In this document: piece after piece, positions 8,013-16,636 of the stretch
How positions within the stretch are numbered: position 1 is the stretch's first letter
How the letters are laid out: every line of letters begins with the position of its first letter
DNA from: Bdellovibrio sp.
GTDB taxonomy: Bacteria > Bdellovibrionota > Bdellovibrionia > Bdellovibrionales > Bdellovibrionaceae
Direction of reading: 5' to 3'
Assembly: GCA_014378765.1 (NCBI GenBank)
Contig: JACMNA010000133.1
Location: 1 to 64,000, forward strand
Length of the DNA: 64,000 nucleotides
Made by a program: the position numbers and the translations under genes
Notes under the pieces: model-generated
Told to the model about the DNA's origin: nothing
Databases searched by the model: none
What the model saw: only the letters and a program-made list of their open reading frames with translations

Positions 8013-9296
8013 GTGAAAAACACCATTTTTGCTTTTTTATTATTTTCTTTTTTTGCAGTTAGTTATTCTAACGCTGATGAAATATTTTTTTCTTTATCGA
8101 CCGAAGCCCAAAACTTTTATTTGAATCCGCAAAATAGCGCCAACCTGTTTGGTCGCGTTGACTTGCAAAGCAAAGGTGCTTATCGCTTTACGCGATCTTT
8201 GCAATTCAAATTAAACGCTACGGTCAACTCTGTATTTATGAATAAACAAGATCAGCAGCAAGTCGTTTTTAGTCCGCAGCAGTTTGGTTTTTTATATTCT
8301 AAAAAAGTATTTGATTTGCATATTGGCGGATTTACTTTTGCGCCAGGAGGGGCCGCCATCAATAATATTTTTGGTGTAATTAATTCGGTTGATTACCGGC
8401 AGCCCTTTAATTCAAAAGCTATCGGTTCATATGGCGCGCTATTGACCTTGCCGCTGGATGCGCTAACGGTGAAGTTGTTTTATATTCCAAAAAATTCAAA
8501 GTCGATTTTACCTGATACGCAGTCGCCGTGGTGGCCGCGCACAGAGCAGCTTCCCATTAGAAATAACGGCGGCACTTTTATTATTCCTGAAAATATGTCT
8601 TATGTGTATAAAACGGATGAAGAATATAAGAAGCCTTTCGATAACAATTTTGGCGGCAGCCTTAAATATTCATTCTCGATGTTAGATTTACATCTGTTCT
8701 ATTTTTCGGGCGCCCACCAAATGCCAAAAATGTCTGCCAATCCGAATATTACCGGAATATCGCTGCAACCGGTCGTTGGCATTATTCAACCCCCGGTCGA
8801 GCTCGGTAAACTTTGGTATCGATCAGAACATATAGGAGCCGGTACAACCTTTGTTCTAGCCGACTGGATTACAAAAGTTTTCTGTAAGCAGCAAACTGAC
8901 TACCTGGCGACCGAAGAGCGTTACCCCTCTTGTACTTTTACGCTTGAGAATAGTTTTGCCCTAGGGGGCGTTTCAACACATTATTTTTTACAAAGTAATC
9001 GCACGTGGCGGGCTTCATCGACCACGACTGAAATTGAAACCTTAACCGGCTTCTTTGAGAAATCATTTTTGATTGGTTTTTTGACTGACATGGATACAAA
9101 GGGCACCGTCAGCGGCGCGGTCATTTACAACGAAAAAAATCCGGCGTGGATGACATCACTCAGCTACGAATACCGTTTATCTGATCAAATGAGATCTAAA
9201 TTAAGCCTGAACAGCATTTTCGCTTCGGGAGACCCGCTGGCGAAGGCTTACGATCAAACCGATAATGCTGTCTTGATGTTAACGTACGACTTTTAA
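8013..9296 (+). CDS. Putative outer-membrane beta-barrel protein
   Basis: I do not recognise the family. The GTG start, translationally coupled to the protease stop four bases upstream, gives a clear Sec signal peptide (MKNTIFAFLLFSFF then cleavage near SNA-DE). The mature part alternates polar and hydrophobic residues in many short strands, is rich in aromatic residues and Gly/Asn/Ser, and ends in MLTYDF with a terminal Phe, the usual outer-membrane barrel signature. At 427 aa it could form a 14-18-strand barrel. Two Cys pairs lie in the middle and may form loop disulfides. Its stop codon shares TTAA with the convergent gene. Confidence 0.65.
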   Translation: MKNTIFAFLLFSFFAVSYSNADEIFFSLSTEAQNFYLNPQNSANLFGRVDLQSKGAYRFTRSLQFKLNATVNSVFMNKQDQQQVVFSPQQFGFLYSKKVFDLHIGGFTFAPGGAAINNIFGVINSVDYRQPFNSKAIGSYGALLTLPLDALTVKLFYIPKNSKSILPDTQSPWWPRTEQLPIRNNGGTFIIPENMSYVYKTDEEYKKPFDNNFGGSLKYSFSMLDLHLFYFSGAHQMPKMSANPNITGISLQPVVGIIQPPVELGKLWYRSEHIGAGTTFVLADWITKVFCKQQTDYLATEERYPSCTFTLENSFALGGVSTHYFLQSNRTWRASSTTTEIETLTGFFEKSFLIGFLTDMDTKGTVSGAVIYNEKNPAWMTSLSYEYRLSDQMRSKLSLNSIFASGDPLAKAYDQTDNAVLMLTYDF

Positions 9297-10690
9297 TTTA
9301 AACTCATAATGATCGCGTCGGGACTTATCAGTTTAACTGAAGTTTTTTGTTTAAAAAAACCAAAAGCGTCCTTTTTGCTTAAAACTTCAAGCGTTGTATT
9401 CATTAAACTCTGCAAAGCTTTCTTTAATGTATTTGAAGAGATGTAGCTTGAGCGCCCCGACCAGCTCGTGAAGCCTGGGTCTTGTCGCAAGTCAAAGTTA
9501 GATAAATACGCCGAAACCTCAAGGGGCTTGATTGAAACTAAGCCCGAAGCGTACGCTAGATTTTTATTGTCACCGGCGGCCCAAGACTGCAATTCAATGC
9601 TCATTTCTAAATTTTTTAAATTTGTAATGGCCACTTTCTTGACTCGGTTTTGGATTGTCATTTCAAAACATCGATTAAGACTACGAAGCGCAGGCCAAAC
9701 AAAAAATTGTACAAATCGCGAACAGGTCAATCGATCAAGGCCTGAAGTTGTTTTTGATGAAATAGTTGCGCTAGCCAAATATTGGTTAAGCGCCGTTTTC
9801 AGCATCGTTTCAATGCCCGACTTTTTAACTAGTAAGCTTGGCGTCGTTGAGCGGCCTAACTCGGCTAGTTCACTGGCTTGAAATAAATTTACAACATCCG
9901 CGCTAGAAAAAAGCCAGAGATTACTTTTTTCATCAAAAGAATGTGATGGCGCTTGGCTTAAATTCAAATTTTTTGCGTAGGCTTCAATTTGTTGGCCTAG
10001 TTTTTCATTAATGACTTTATCTAAATTGGCATTCACAAGGTTTTTGATTCCATCCAAGATGAAGCTTTGCTGGATTAAGTTTTTTATTTGTACTTTAATC
10101 TCATCTTCTAAGCCGGGGATTTCATTACACCCGACTAAGGTCGTAGAAATTTCAGTGTTTGATAGATCCCACACAATGGCGGGGGACGTGGCGTGGCCTT
10201 GCTGAAATAAAACGTCAGCGGAGATGCTGTTGCGATTATTCAACTGAAGCTGCGCTTCTTGGCACTGCATATTATAGGTCATGGTTGCTACGCCAAAACC
10301 AATGTCTTGGCGAATCGCAATAACTAAATTTAGGTTGTGAGCGGCAGCCGAAGCGTTTTGAAGCTGCATTTGCAAGTTAAGTGCGTTGGGTTGAGCGTTA
10401 CTAATCGACTTCATTTGCAGTTGAACGGCCAGGTCGATTCGTTCTGATACGACTTGAACGCGACCATCGCTTGATTGCGACTGAAAGCCAGGTAATGAAT
10501 CGCTAAAATTAAAAGATTGTGTTGAAAACGTCTCTTTAACTTTTGAAATCAATTTGGCAAAGGGAATGAACGCCACGGCTTGGGCTGGTAGCGACTGGGG
10601 AAGCGTTTCGGCATAGAGAACTGGACTCACCACTAGAGTAGAAAAGGCCGAAATAAAAGATGTGAAAAGTAACTTCATTCGTAATTTCAT
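9293..10690 (-). CDS. Large exported protein of unknown function
   Basis: The protein begins with a Sec signal peptide from the ATG at 10690 (MKLRMKLLFTSF) or the ATG at 10678 (MKLLFTSF), with cleavage near LYA-ETLPQ. The 424-residue mature part is rich in Ser, Asn, Gln and Leu, with alternating strands and a few amphipathic helices (for example NLDKVINEKLGQQIEAYAKNL). Several Cys are present. The mix of long curved strands and amphipathic helices recalls lipid-binding TULIP or LolA-like proteins, but this is only an impression. It is divergent from the RND-LolA fusion gene and overlaps its start, so the two may act together at the envelope. Confidence 0.6.
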   Translation of the reverse strand: MKLRMKLLFTSFISAFSTLVVSPVLYAETLPQSLPAQAVAFIPFAKLISKVKETFSTQSFNFSDSLPGFQSQSSDGRVQVVSERIDLAVQLQMKSISNAQPNALNLQMQLQNASAAAHNLNLVIAIRQDIGFGVATMTYNMQCQEAQLQLNNRNSISADVLFQQGHATSPAIVWDLSNTEISTTLVGCNEIPGLEDEIKVQIKNLIQQSFILDGIKNLVNANLDKVINEKLGQQIEAYAKNLNLSQAPSHSFDEKSNLWLFSSADVVNLFQASELAELGRSTTPSLLVKKSGIETMLKTALNQYLASATISSKTTSGLDRLTCSRFVQFFVWPALRSLNRCFEMTIQNRVKKVAITNLKNLEMSIELQSWAAGDNKNLAYASGLVSIKPLEVSAYLSNFDLRQDPGFTSWSGRSSYISSNTLKKALQSLMNTTLEVLSKKDAFGFFKQKTSVKLISPDAIIMSLN

Positions 10691-13600
10691 ATACAAACTT
10701 TTCGGTCGATTCGGCCTGGGGCTAAACCTTAAGGTCAGACTATTTTGTAACAATCTTAACAATAAAGATTCTAAAACTGTCGTTGTTTTTAACAGTGTCA
10801 TTTCGATGGTGTGTATTCTTCTTTTTGTGTTTGGAGTTTATACAAGTCTACAAACAAAAACTGAATTTTCGATGAAGCAATTTTACCCTTCGGATCACCC
10901 GCTTCTGTTAGAAGAAGAAAAAATCGCACAGCTTTTTAAAATTGAAAAAAACCTATCAGTTATTGTTTTGCTACAAACCAAAAACAAGGGCAGCTGGTTA
11001 GATAATACGGCTTACAATGATTTAAAAACTTTGACCGAAGCTTTTCAGAAAAATGAAAAATTAAAATCTGTTATTTCGCTTGCCACTTTGCAGGGCGCGC
11101 AAGACTCAGGCGCACAGCTTGATGTCGGTCCTTTGTTTGAAAATCAAACATTAAAAAATCGTCAAGCCATTTCTAATAAGCATCCATTCGTTAAGCCCCA
11201 TCTGTTGTCTAAAGCAGAATCGTCGACTTTGCTGGTGCTCAATCTAAATCCGGCATCGCCCATTGAAGTTAATAAATACACGGAAAGCCTAAAAGATTAT
11301 TTTAAAAATAATTTTAGCAATTATGAAGTTAGCATTGGTGGCCTAAGCGTACTTCAAGCTGACATGAGTTACCTGCTTAAGCGTGAGCTATTCAGATCTG
11401 TATTTATCGGACTTTTACTTTTTGTATTTGGCTTGCTGATCATTTACAAGAAGCCCATGGCCGTGCTTTCAGTTTTAACGACCCTAGTTTTCGTTAACAT
11501 CGTCATATTAGGATTTTTAGCTTTTTTTAAAATTCCACTGAATGTATTATTGTCAACTTTACCAATTTTAATATCTCTTTCAGTTATATCTTTAGTTATT
11601 CATATTCAGGGGCACTTTAATAAGTCTAAAAACATTTATGCGACCTACAAAGATCTTTTTTGGGAAAACTTGCTGGCCGTTCTAATTTCGGGCGTGGGCT
11701 TTTTGTTTCTAAAAACATCTTCGTCGCAATTAATTCAAAATTATGGAATGATTGTGGCCATTTCGTCTTTTTCAGCGTGGTTATTAACGCATTTAGTTTA
11801 TTGGCCCATTTCGTTTTTATTCAATAGTACGGATTTTAGAGATTGGCTGCTGAAGCCGGCATACTGGGCGCTTTGGTCATTACGTCACCGTAGAAAAATA
11901 TTACTTGCCGGCTTAGTCGTTTTCATTTTAGGTGGTTACAGCGTTACAAAAATTAATTGGAACGCGCGCGCCTTAGATGATTTGCCTGAGCATCAGAATA
12001 CTCGCAAAACGACCGAGTTTATGGATAAAAACTTTGGCGGAACCCTAGACATGAATTTTGTGGTGCATCGACCGTTAGAAAAACTAAACTGGAATCAAGC
12101 TCGTAGTATTAAAAAATTAGATATTGCTTTAGACGAAATTAAACGCCTAAAGGTTGTCGGTTCAGTTTTATCCGTTAATGACTTTTATAAGTCGTTGGCA
12201 AATCCGAAGGCCAATTCTAATCGCTTGCCCGCTTCAAATGCCGATGTTTCAGAAAAGAATTTTTTATTTTCGTTGGGTCAGCAAAACCCAATTGATTCAC
12301 TTGTATCAAATGATAAAAAGAATTTGCTAATAAAAGTTAGATATCAAGATGTGCCTTCGAATTTAGTAAATAAAACGACGAATCACATCGAATCCATATT
12401 AAGAAAATATTTTCCTGAAGCTAAGATCACGAGCTCGGGTTTCGCCCAGCAGTTTCACACGATGAATCAAGAAATCTCAAAAGATTTGGTTTTTAATTTC
12501 TGGCACGCCATCTTACTTGCCGGACTAATACTTATGTTTGCTTTTAAATCTTGGCGTCTAGCCGTGCTGGCTTGTTTGCCAAACATGCTTCCACCGCTGG
12601 CCTTGCTTATTTGGTTAAGTTACCAACAGGTTTCGTTAAAGCCCACGGTGGCAATTATTTTTTCAATCGCAATTGGTTTAGCGTTTGCAAATACGGTTTA
12701 CGTCATTGGACGAATTATAAAGTTACAAAAACAAAAGCCGCATCTTAAAAATTACTTGCCATTGAAGCGCGCCCTTTTAGAAGAGGGCAATCCCTGTCTT
12801 TTAGCCACAATGTTAATTATATTAGGCTTCGTTGTTTTCTTGTTTTCTTATTTCGGAGTTAACCGCCTGTTTGGCCAATATATGATAATTTCAGTGCTTG
12901 CCGCGCTAATAGGAGATTTGTTCTTTATGCCAAGCTTTTTACAACATTTTCGAAAATATTTTCTTTCTGTAATGCTACTATTTTTTATTTTTCCGAAAAA
13001 CGCAGTGGCCCAAGAAACAGCGATTGATATTCTTAAGAAAGCACAGGCGGCCTTAAGCTCTAAAGATGATAGTGCCACAATTACGATGAAAATAATCGAA
13101 GCTGATAAATCTAGTAAAGAACGAGAGCTTACTTTTAAAAGAAAGTTTGCGGAAAAAAAGCATCAATCATTAGTTAAAATTCTTAAGCCCGTTGATCAAC
13201 GCGGCGCCGGGTTTTTGAATATTGTTGAAGGTGATTCTGAACAGCAGTGGATTTATTTGCCCAGCTCTAAGCAAGTGCGCCGATTTGTGTCTAAAAATAA
13301 GCAAGAAGGGGTCTTGGGTTCTGAGCTAAGTCCGCAAGATTTAGATTTAACGACTATTCAGTCTTCAGCCGCGAAATTGTTAAAAAAAGAAAAAATGGGA
13401 GCTTCAGAGGTTGCCTTAATTGAGGTTAGCTCTAAAGCAAATCAAACGAAATACAGTAAGGCAATTGTTTGGGTTCACTTAGGGCTATTTGTTCCGCTAC
13501 GCATTGAGTTTTATGATGCTAAAGGACAAGCCCAGAAACGAGTGGATTTTTTAAATTACACTAAAATTCACGAAGTACAAAGAGCACAAAAAGTTGTCAT

Positions 13601-13709
13601 TAAAAATCTTAGAAACAAGCGCTCCACCGAGCTAAGCCTGACAAACCTGAAAGTGAATTCAGGACTGAAGGATGAAGGCTTCACTCAACGCGCCCTCTCG
13701 AAAGACTAA
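10662..13709 (+). CDS. RND/MMPL-family exporter fused to a LolA-like domain
   Basis: A 1015-aa membrane protein. Hydrophobic segments fit the 12-helix RND/MMPL layout: one near 40-62, a periplasmic domain to about 235, five helices to about 390, one near 415-433, a second periplasmic domain, then five helices to about 760. A thirteenth hydrophobic stretch (about 766-782), ending in KNAVA-QE like a signal peptide, leads into 230 residues resembling the outer-membrane lipoprotein-sorting (LolA-like) family, with QQWIYLPSSKQVRRF and VPLRIEFYD. Usually these are two neighbouring genes. The likely role is lipid or lipoprotein export; the substrate is unknown. The start is uncertain: GTG 10662 lacks a clear ribosome site, and ATG 10806 is the alternative. 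Confidence 0.8.
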   Translation: MKSNFIRNFIYKLFGRFGLGLNLKVRLFCNNLNNKDSKTVVVFNSVISMVCILLFVFGVYTSLQTKTEFSMKQFYPSDHPLLLEEEKIAQLFKIEKNLSVIVLLQTKNKGSWLDNTAYNDLKTLTEAFQKNEKLKSVISLATLQGAQDSGAQLDVGPLFENQTLKNRQAISNKHPFVKPHLLSKAESSTLLVLNLNPASPIEVNKYTESLKDYFKNNFSNYEVSIGGLSVLQADMSYLLKRELFRSVFIGLLLFVFGLLIIYKKPMAVLSVLTTLVFVNIVILGFLAFFKIPLNVLLSTLPILISLSVISLVIHIQGHFNKSKNIYATYKDLFWENLLAVLISGVGFLFLKTSSSQLIQNYGMIVAISSFSAWLLTHLVYWPISFLFNSTDFRDWLLKPAYWALWSLRHRRKILLAGLVVFILGGYSVTKINWNARALDDLPEHQNTRKTTEFMDKNFGGTLDMNFVVHRPLEKLNWNQARSIKKLDIALDEIKRLKVVGSVLSVNDFYKSLANPKANSNRLPASNADVSEKNFLFSLGQQNPIDSLVSNDKKNLLIKVRYQDVPSNLVNKTTNHIESILRKYFPEAKITSSGFAQQFHTMNQEISKDLVFNFWHAILLAGLILMFAFKSWRLAVLACLPNMLPPLALLIWLSYQQVSLKPTVAIIFSIAIGLAFANTVYVIGRIIKLQKQKPHLKNYLPLKRALLEEGNPCLLATMLIILGFVVFLFSYFGVNRLFGQYMIISVLAALIGDLFFMPSFLQHFRKYFLSVMLLFFIFPKNAVAQETAIDILKKAQAALSSKDDSATITMKIIEADKSSKERELTFKRKFAEKKHQSLVKILKPVDQRGAGFLNIVEGDSEQQWIYLPSSKQVRRFVSKNKQEGVLGSELSPQDLDLTTIQSSAAKLLKKEKMGASEVALIEVSSKANQTKYSKAIVWVHLGLFVPLRIEFYDAKGQAQKRVDFLNYTKIHEVQRAQKVVIKNLRNKRSTELSLTNLKVNSGLKDEGFTQRALSKD

Positions 13710-13713
13710 TTTC

Positions 13714-13742
13714 TTGTTGGACAACTAACACCTCGCTAGAAT
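13714..13742 (+). promoter_or_regulatory. Sigma-70-type promoter of asnS and the carboxylase genes
   Basis: TTGTTG (13714-13719), a 17-base spacer and TAGAAT (13737-13742) lie 35 bases before the asnS start, directly after the fusion gene ends. Confidence 0.5.
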
Positions 13743-13777
13743 AATCACTCGAGTTTAATATCGAGAAGGGTTTATCT

Positions 13778-15067
13778 ATGCGCATTTATATCAGTGATCT
13801 GAAAGATCATGTTGGCCAAACGATTGAACTTAAGGGTTGGGCTTATCAAACTCGCTCATCTGGTAAGGTTAAATTTTTAGAATTACGCGATGGAACCGGA
13901 ATTATTTCGTGCGTATTTTTTCCGGCCGATTGTGGACAAGAAAATTTTACGAACTTTGATCAAATTACGCAAGAGTGCTCATTAAAAGTAACCGGTTCAA
14001 TTCGGCAACATCCCAAGCAGCCAAATGTTTTCGAAATGGGTGTGAAAAGTTTTGAAATAATTGGAAAATCAGAAAATTATCCAATCACGCCTAAAGAACA
14101 CGGTACAGACTTTTTAATGGATCATCGTCACCTTTGGATTCGTTCGAAGCGTCAACATGCAATTTTGCGCGTGCGCCACGAAATTATTATGGCCATTAGA
14201 GATTTCTTTGACGGCCGCGGCTTCACTTTAACGGACGCGCCGATTTTAACTCCGGCCGCGTGCGAAGGAACTTCAAATCTTTTTGAAACTAAATTCTTCG
14301 ATGACAAGATGTATTTATCCCAGTCGGGTCAGCTTTATATGGAAGCTACGGCGCGCGCCTTCGGTAAAGTTTATTGTTTTGGGCCCACCCTGCGGGCCGA
14401 AAAATCAAAAACTAGAAGACACTTACTAGAATTCTGGATGGTTGAGCCCGAAGTTGCCTTTAATGATATGTACGACAATATGGAACTAGCCGAACAATTC
14501 GTTGAATACATTGTTCAGCGCGTACTAAAAAATCGCGCGGACGAGTTGAAAACTTTAGAGCGTGATATTTCTAAATTGGAGCCAATTAAGGGCGCGTTTC
14601 CTCGCCTACATTACCGCGAGGCCGCGGAAATTATTAAAAAAGAAAATCCAGAATTTATTATCGGCGATGATTTCGGCGCGCCCGATGAAACAATTATTTC
14701 ATCAAAGTTTGATAAGCCGGTTTTTGTTCACCACTACCCTCAAGCCATCAAAGCTTTTTACATGAAAGAAGATCCGAAAGAGCCTGGCTACGCCATGGGT
14801 TGCGATCTGCTTGCAACCGAAGGCTACGGCGAAGTGATCGGCGGCGGACAGCGCGAAGAAAATATTGAAACATTAATCCAGAGAATTAAAGAACATAAAT
14901 TAGATCAAAAAGATTTCGAATGGTATTTAGATATTCGTCGTTACGGATCAACCCCAAGTTCAGGCTTTGGATTAGGGCTTGAACGAGCCGTCACTTGGAT
15001 TTGCGGACTTCCGCACGTGCGCGAAGCCGGTGCTTTTCCACGATTATACGGCCGCGCTTATCCTTAA
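13778..15067 (+). CDS. asnS: Asparaginyl-tRNA synthetase
   Basis: Class IIb synthetase that attaches asparagine to tRNA-Asn. The N-terminal OB-fold (about 1-100) includes [11 protein letters not shown]. Motif 2 reads [20 protein letters not shown] (about 204-223) and motif 3 [12 protein letters not shown] (about 394-405). The motif 2 form with [12 protein letters not shown] is typical of AsnRS rather than AspRS. The length of 429 aa is slightly shorter than the E. coli protein (466 aa) but normal for the bacterial family. ATG start after GAGAAGG at about eight bases. It heads a co-directional run into the carboxylase genes 12 bases downstream. Confidence 0.94.
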   Translation: MRIYISDLKDHVGQTIELKGWAYQTRSSGKVKFLELRDGTGIISCVFFPADCGQENFTNFDQITQECSLKVTGSIRQHPKQPNVFEMGVKSFEIIGKSENYPITPKEHGTDFLMDHRHLWIRSKRQHAILRVRHEIIMAIRDFFDGRGFTLTDAPILTPAACEGTSNLFETKFFDDKMYLSQSGQLYMEATARAFGKVYCFGPTLRAEKSKTRRHLLEFWMVEPEVAFNDMYDNMELAEQFVEYIVQRVLKNRADELKTLERDISKLEPIKGAFPRLHYREAAEIIKKENPEFIIGDDFGAPDETIISSKFDKPVFVHHYPQAIKAFYMKEDPKEPGYAMGCDLLATEGYGEVIGGGQREENIETLIQRIKEHKLDQKDFEWYLDIRRYGSTPSSGFGLGLERAVTWICGLPHVREAGAFPRLYGRAYP

Positions 15068-15079
15068 GGAGTATTGATA

Positions 15080-16636
15080 ATGACTGAAATGATGCAATTA
15101 AAAATTAATGAGCTAGAAGCCCGCAACGAAAAAGCACTTGAAGGTGGGGGGGCCGACAAATTAGCAAAACATAAAAAAGGCGGAAGACTTTCGGCGCGCG
15201 AGCGCGTTGAAGTTTTAATGGATCCGGGAAGTTTCGTCGAGATGGACCGCTTTGTTACTCACCGTTGTACAAATTTTGGAATGGAGAACACCAAGATCCC
15301 GGGCGACGGAATTATTACGGGTTATGGGCGCATCAATGGAAAGTTAGTTTACGTTTCTTCGCAAGACTTTACCGTAACTGGCGGATCTATGTCGCGCACG
15401 CAAGCAAATAAAATTTGTAAGGTAATGGACTTGGCCATTAAAAATGGCGCGGCCTTCGTTTCGATAAACGATTCGGGCGGCGCGCGAATTCAAGAAGGCA
15501 TTGAATCTTTGGGTGGCTACGCGGATATTTTTTCTCGCAATGTTCTAGGCTCGGGCGTTGTTCCGCAAATTACCGCGATCATGGGGCCTTGCGCAGGTGG
15601 CGCGGTTTATTCTCCTTCGATTACTGATTTTGTATTTATGGTTGAAAAAACTAGTTACATGTTTGTGACGGGCCCTGAAGTTATTAAGGCCGTAACACAT
15701 GAAGAAGTAACCAAAGAAGAATTAGGTGGAGCGATGACGCATTCACAAAAATCAGGCGTAGCGCACTTTACCGCGAAAGATGATAAGCACTGCTTATTAT
15801 TGATTCGCGAGTTATTAAGTTTTTTACCGTCAAATAATTTAGATGATTCGCCGGCACTTTCTACGAAAGATCGTCCGGATCGTATCAATGAGGTTTTAAA
15901 TTCTTTAATTCCAGATAGTCCTAAAAAACCTTACGACATGCTTCAATTAATTTCAGAAGTGGTAGATGAAGGTTATTTTTTAGAAATTCATAAGCATTTT
16001 GCCGCAAATATTATTGTGGGCTTTGCGCGGTTTAACGGTAGACCCGTTGGGATCGTTGCGAACCAACCACAAGTTTTAGCCGGCTGTTTAAACATTGAGG
16101 CTTCACGAAAAGCGGCGCGTTTTATTCGCTTTTGTGATGCGTTCAATATTCCAATTGTCTCCTTTGTTGATGTGCCTGGGTTTTTGCCGGGTAAAGATCA
16201 AGAATGGAATGGAATTATCACTCACGGTGCTAAATTACTTTACGCTTACGCCGAGGCTACGGTGCCTAAGGTGACATTAATTACGCGCAAAGCTTACGGC
16301 GGGGCTTACATTGTAATGGGTTCTAAATTATTACGTAGCGATATTAACTTGGCCTACCCGTCAGCGGAAATTGCCGTAATGGGCGCCGACGGTGCCGTTA
16401 ACATTATTCATCGCGAGGCCATTGCTAAATCAAAAGACCCTGCGGCCGAGCGCGCGCGCTTAACGGCAGAGTACGAGCATAAATTTAGTAACCCTTACGT
16501 TTCGGCAGAACTTGGTTACACTGACGAGGTTATCGAACCCGCTTTAACTAGAAAAAGAATTATCGATTCGTTAGAGATGTTAAAAAATAAGCGCGACATT
16601 ATTCCTCCAAAGAAACACGGAAACATTCCGCTATGA
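15080..16636 (+). CDS. Acyl-CoA carboxylase, carboxyltransferase (beta) subunit
   Basis: Transfers CO2 from carboxybiotin to an acyl-CoA. The 518-aa size and uninterrupted N and C crotonase-like halves match the PccB/MccB/AccD5 group rather than E. coli AccA plus AccD. Visible motifs include GARIQEGIESLGGYADIF, MGPCAGGAVYSP and, in the second half, RKAYGGAYIVMGSK and the conserved AEIAVMGADGAVNI. Start ATG 15080 is chosen because AAGGAG sits eight bases before it; an in-frame TTG at 15074 is closer to that site. The acyl substrate cannot be read reliably: propionyl-CoA is most likely from family resemblance. It overlaps the biotin carboxylase gene by four bases. Confidence 0.88.
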   Translation: MTEMMQLKINELEARNEKALEGGGADKLAKHKKGGRLSARERVEVLMDPGSFVEMDRFVTHRCTNFGMENTKIPGDGIITGYGRINGKLVYVSSQDFTVTGGSMSRTQANKICKVMDLAIKNGAAFVSINDSGGARIQEGIESLGGYADIFSRNVLGSGVVPQITAIMGPCAGGAVYSPSITDFVFMVEKTSYMFVTGPEVIKAVTHEEVTKEELGGAMTHSQKSGVAHFTAKDDKHCLLLIRELLSFLPSNNLDDSPALSTKDRPDRINEVLNSLIPDSPKKPYDMLQLISEVVDEGYFLEIHKHFAANIIVGFARFNGRPVGIVANQPQVLAGCLNIEASRKAARFIRFCDAFNIPIVSFVDVPGFLPGKDQEWNGIITHGAKLLYAYAEATVPKVTLITRKAYGGAYIVMGSKLLRSDINLAYPSAEIAVMGADGAVNIIHREAIAKSKDPAAERARLTAEYEHKFSNPYVSAELGYTDEVIEPALTRKRIIDSLEMLKNKRDIIPPKKHGNIPL

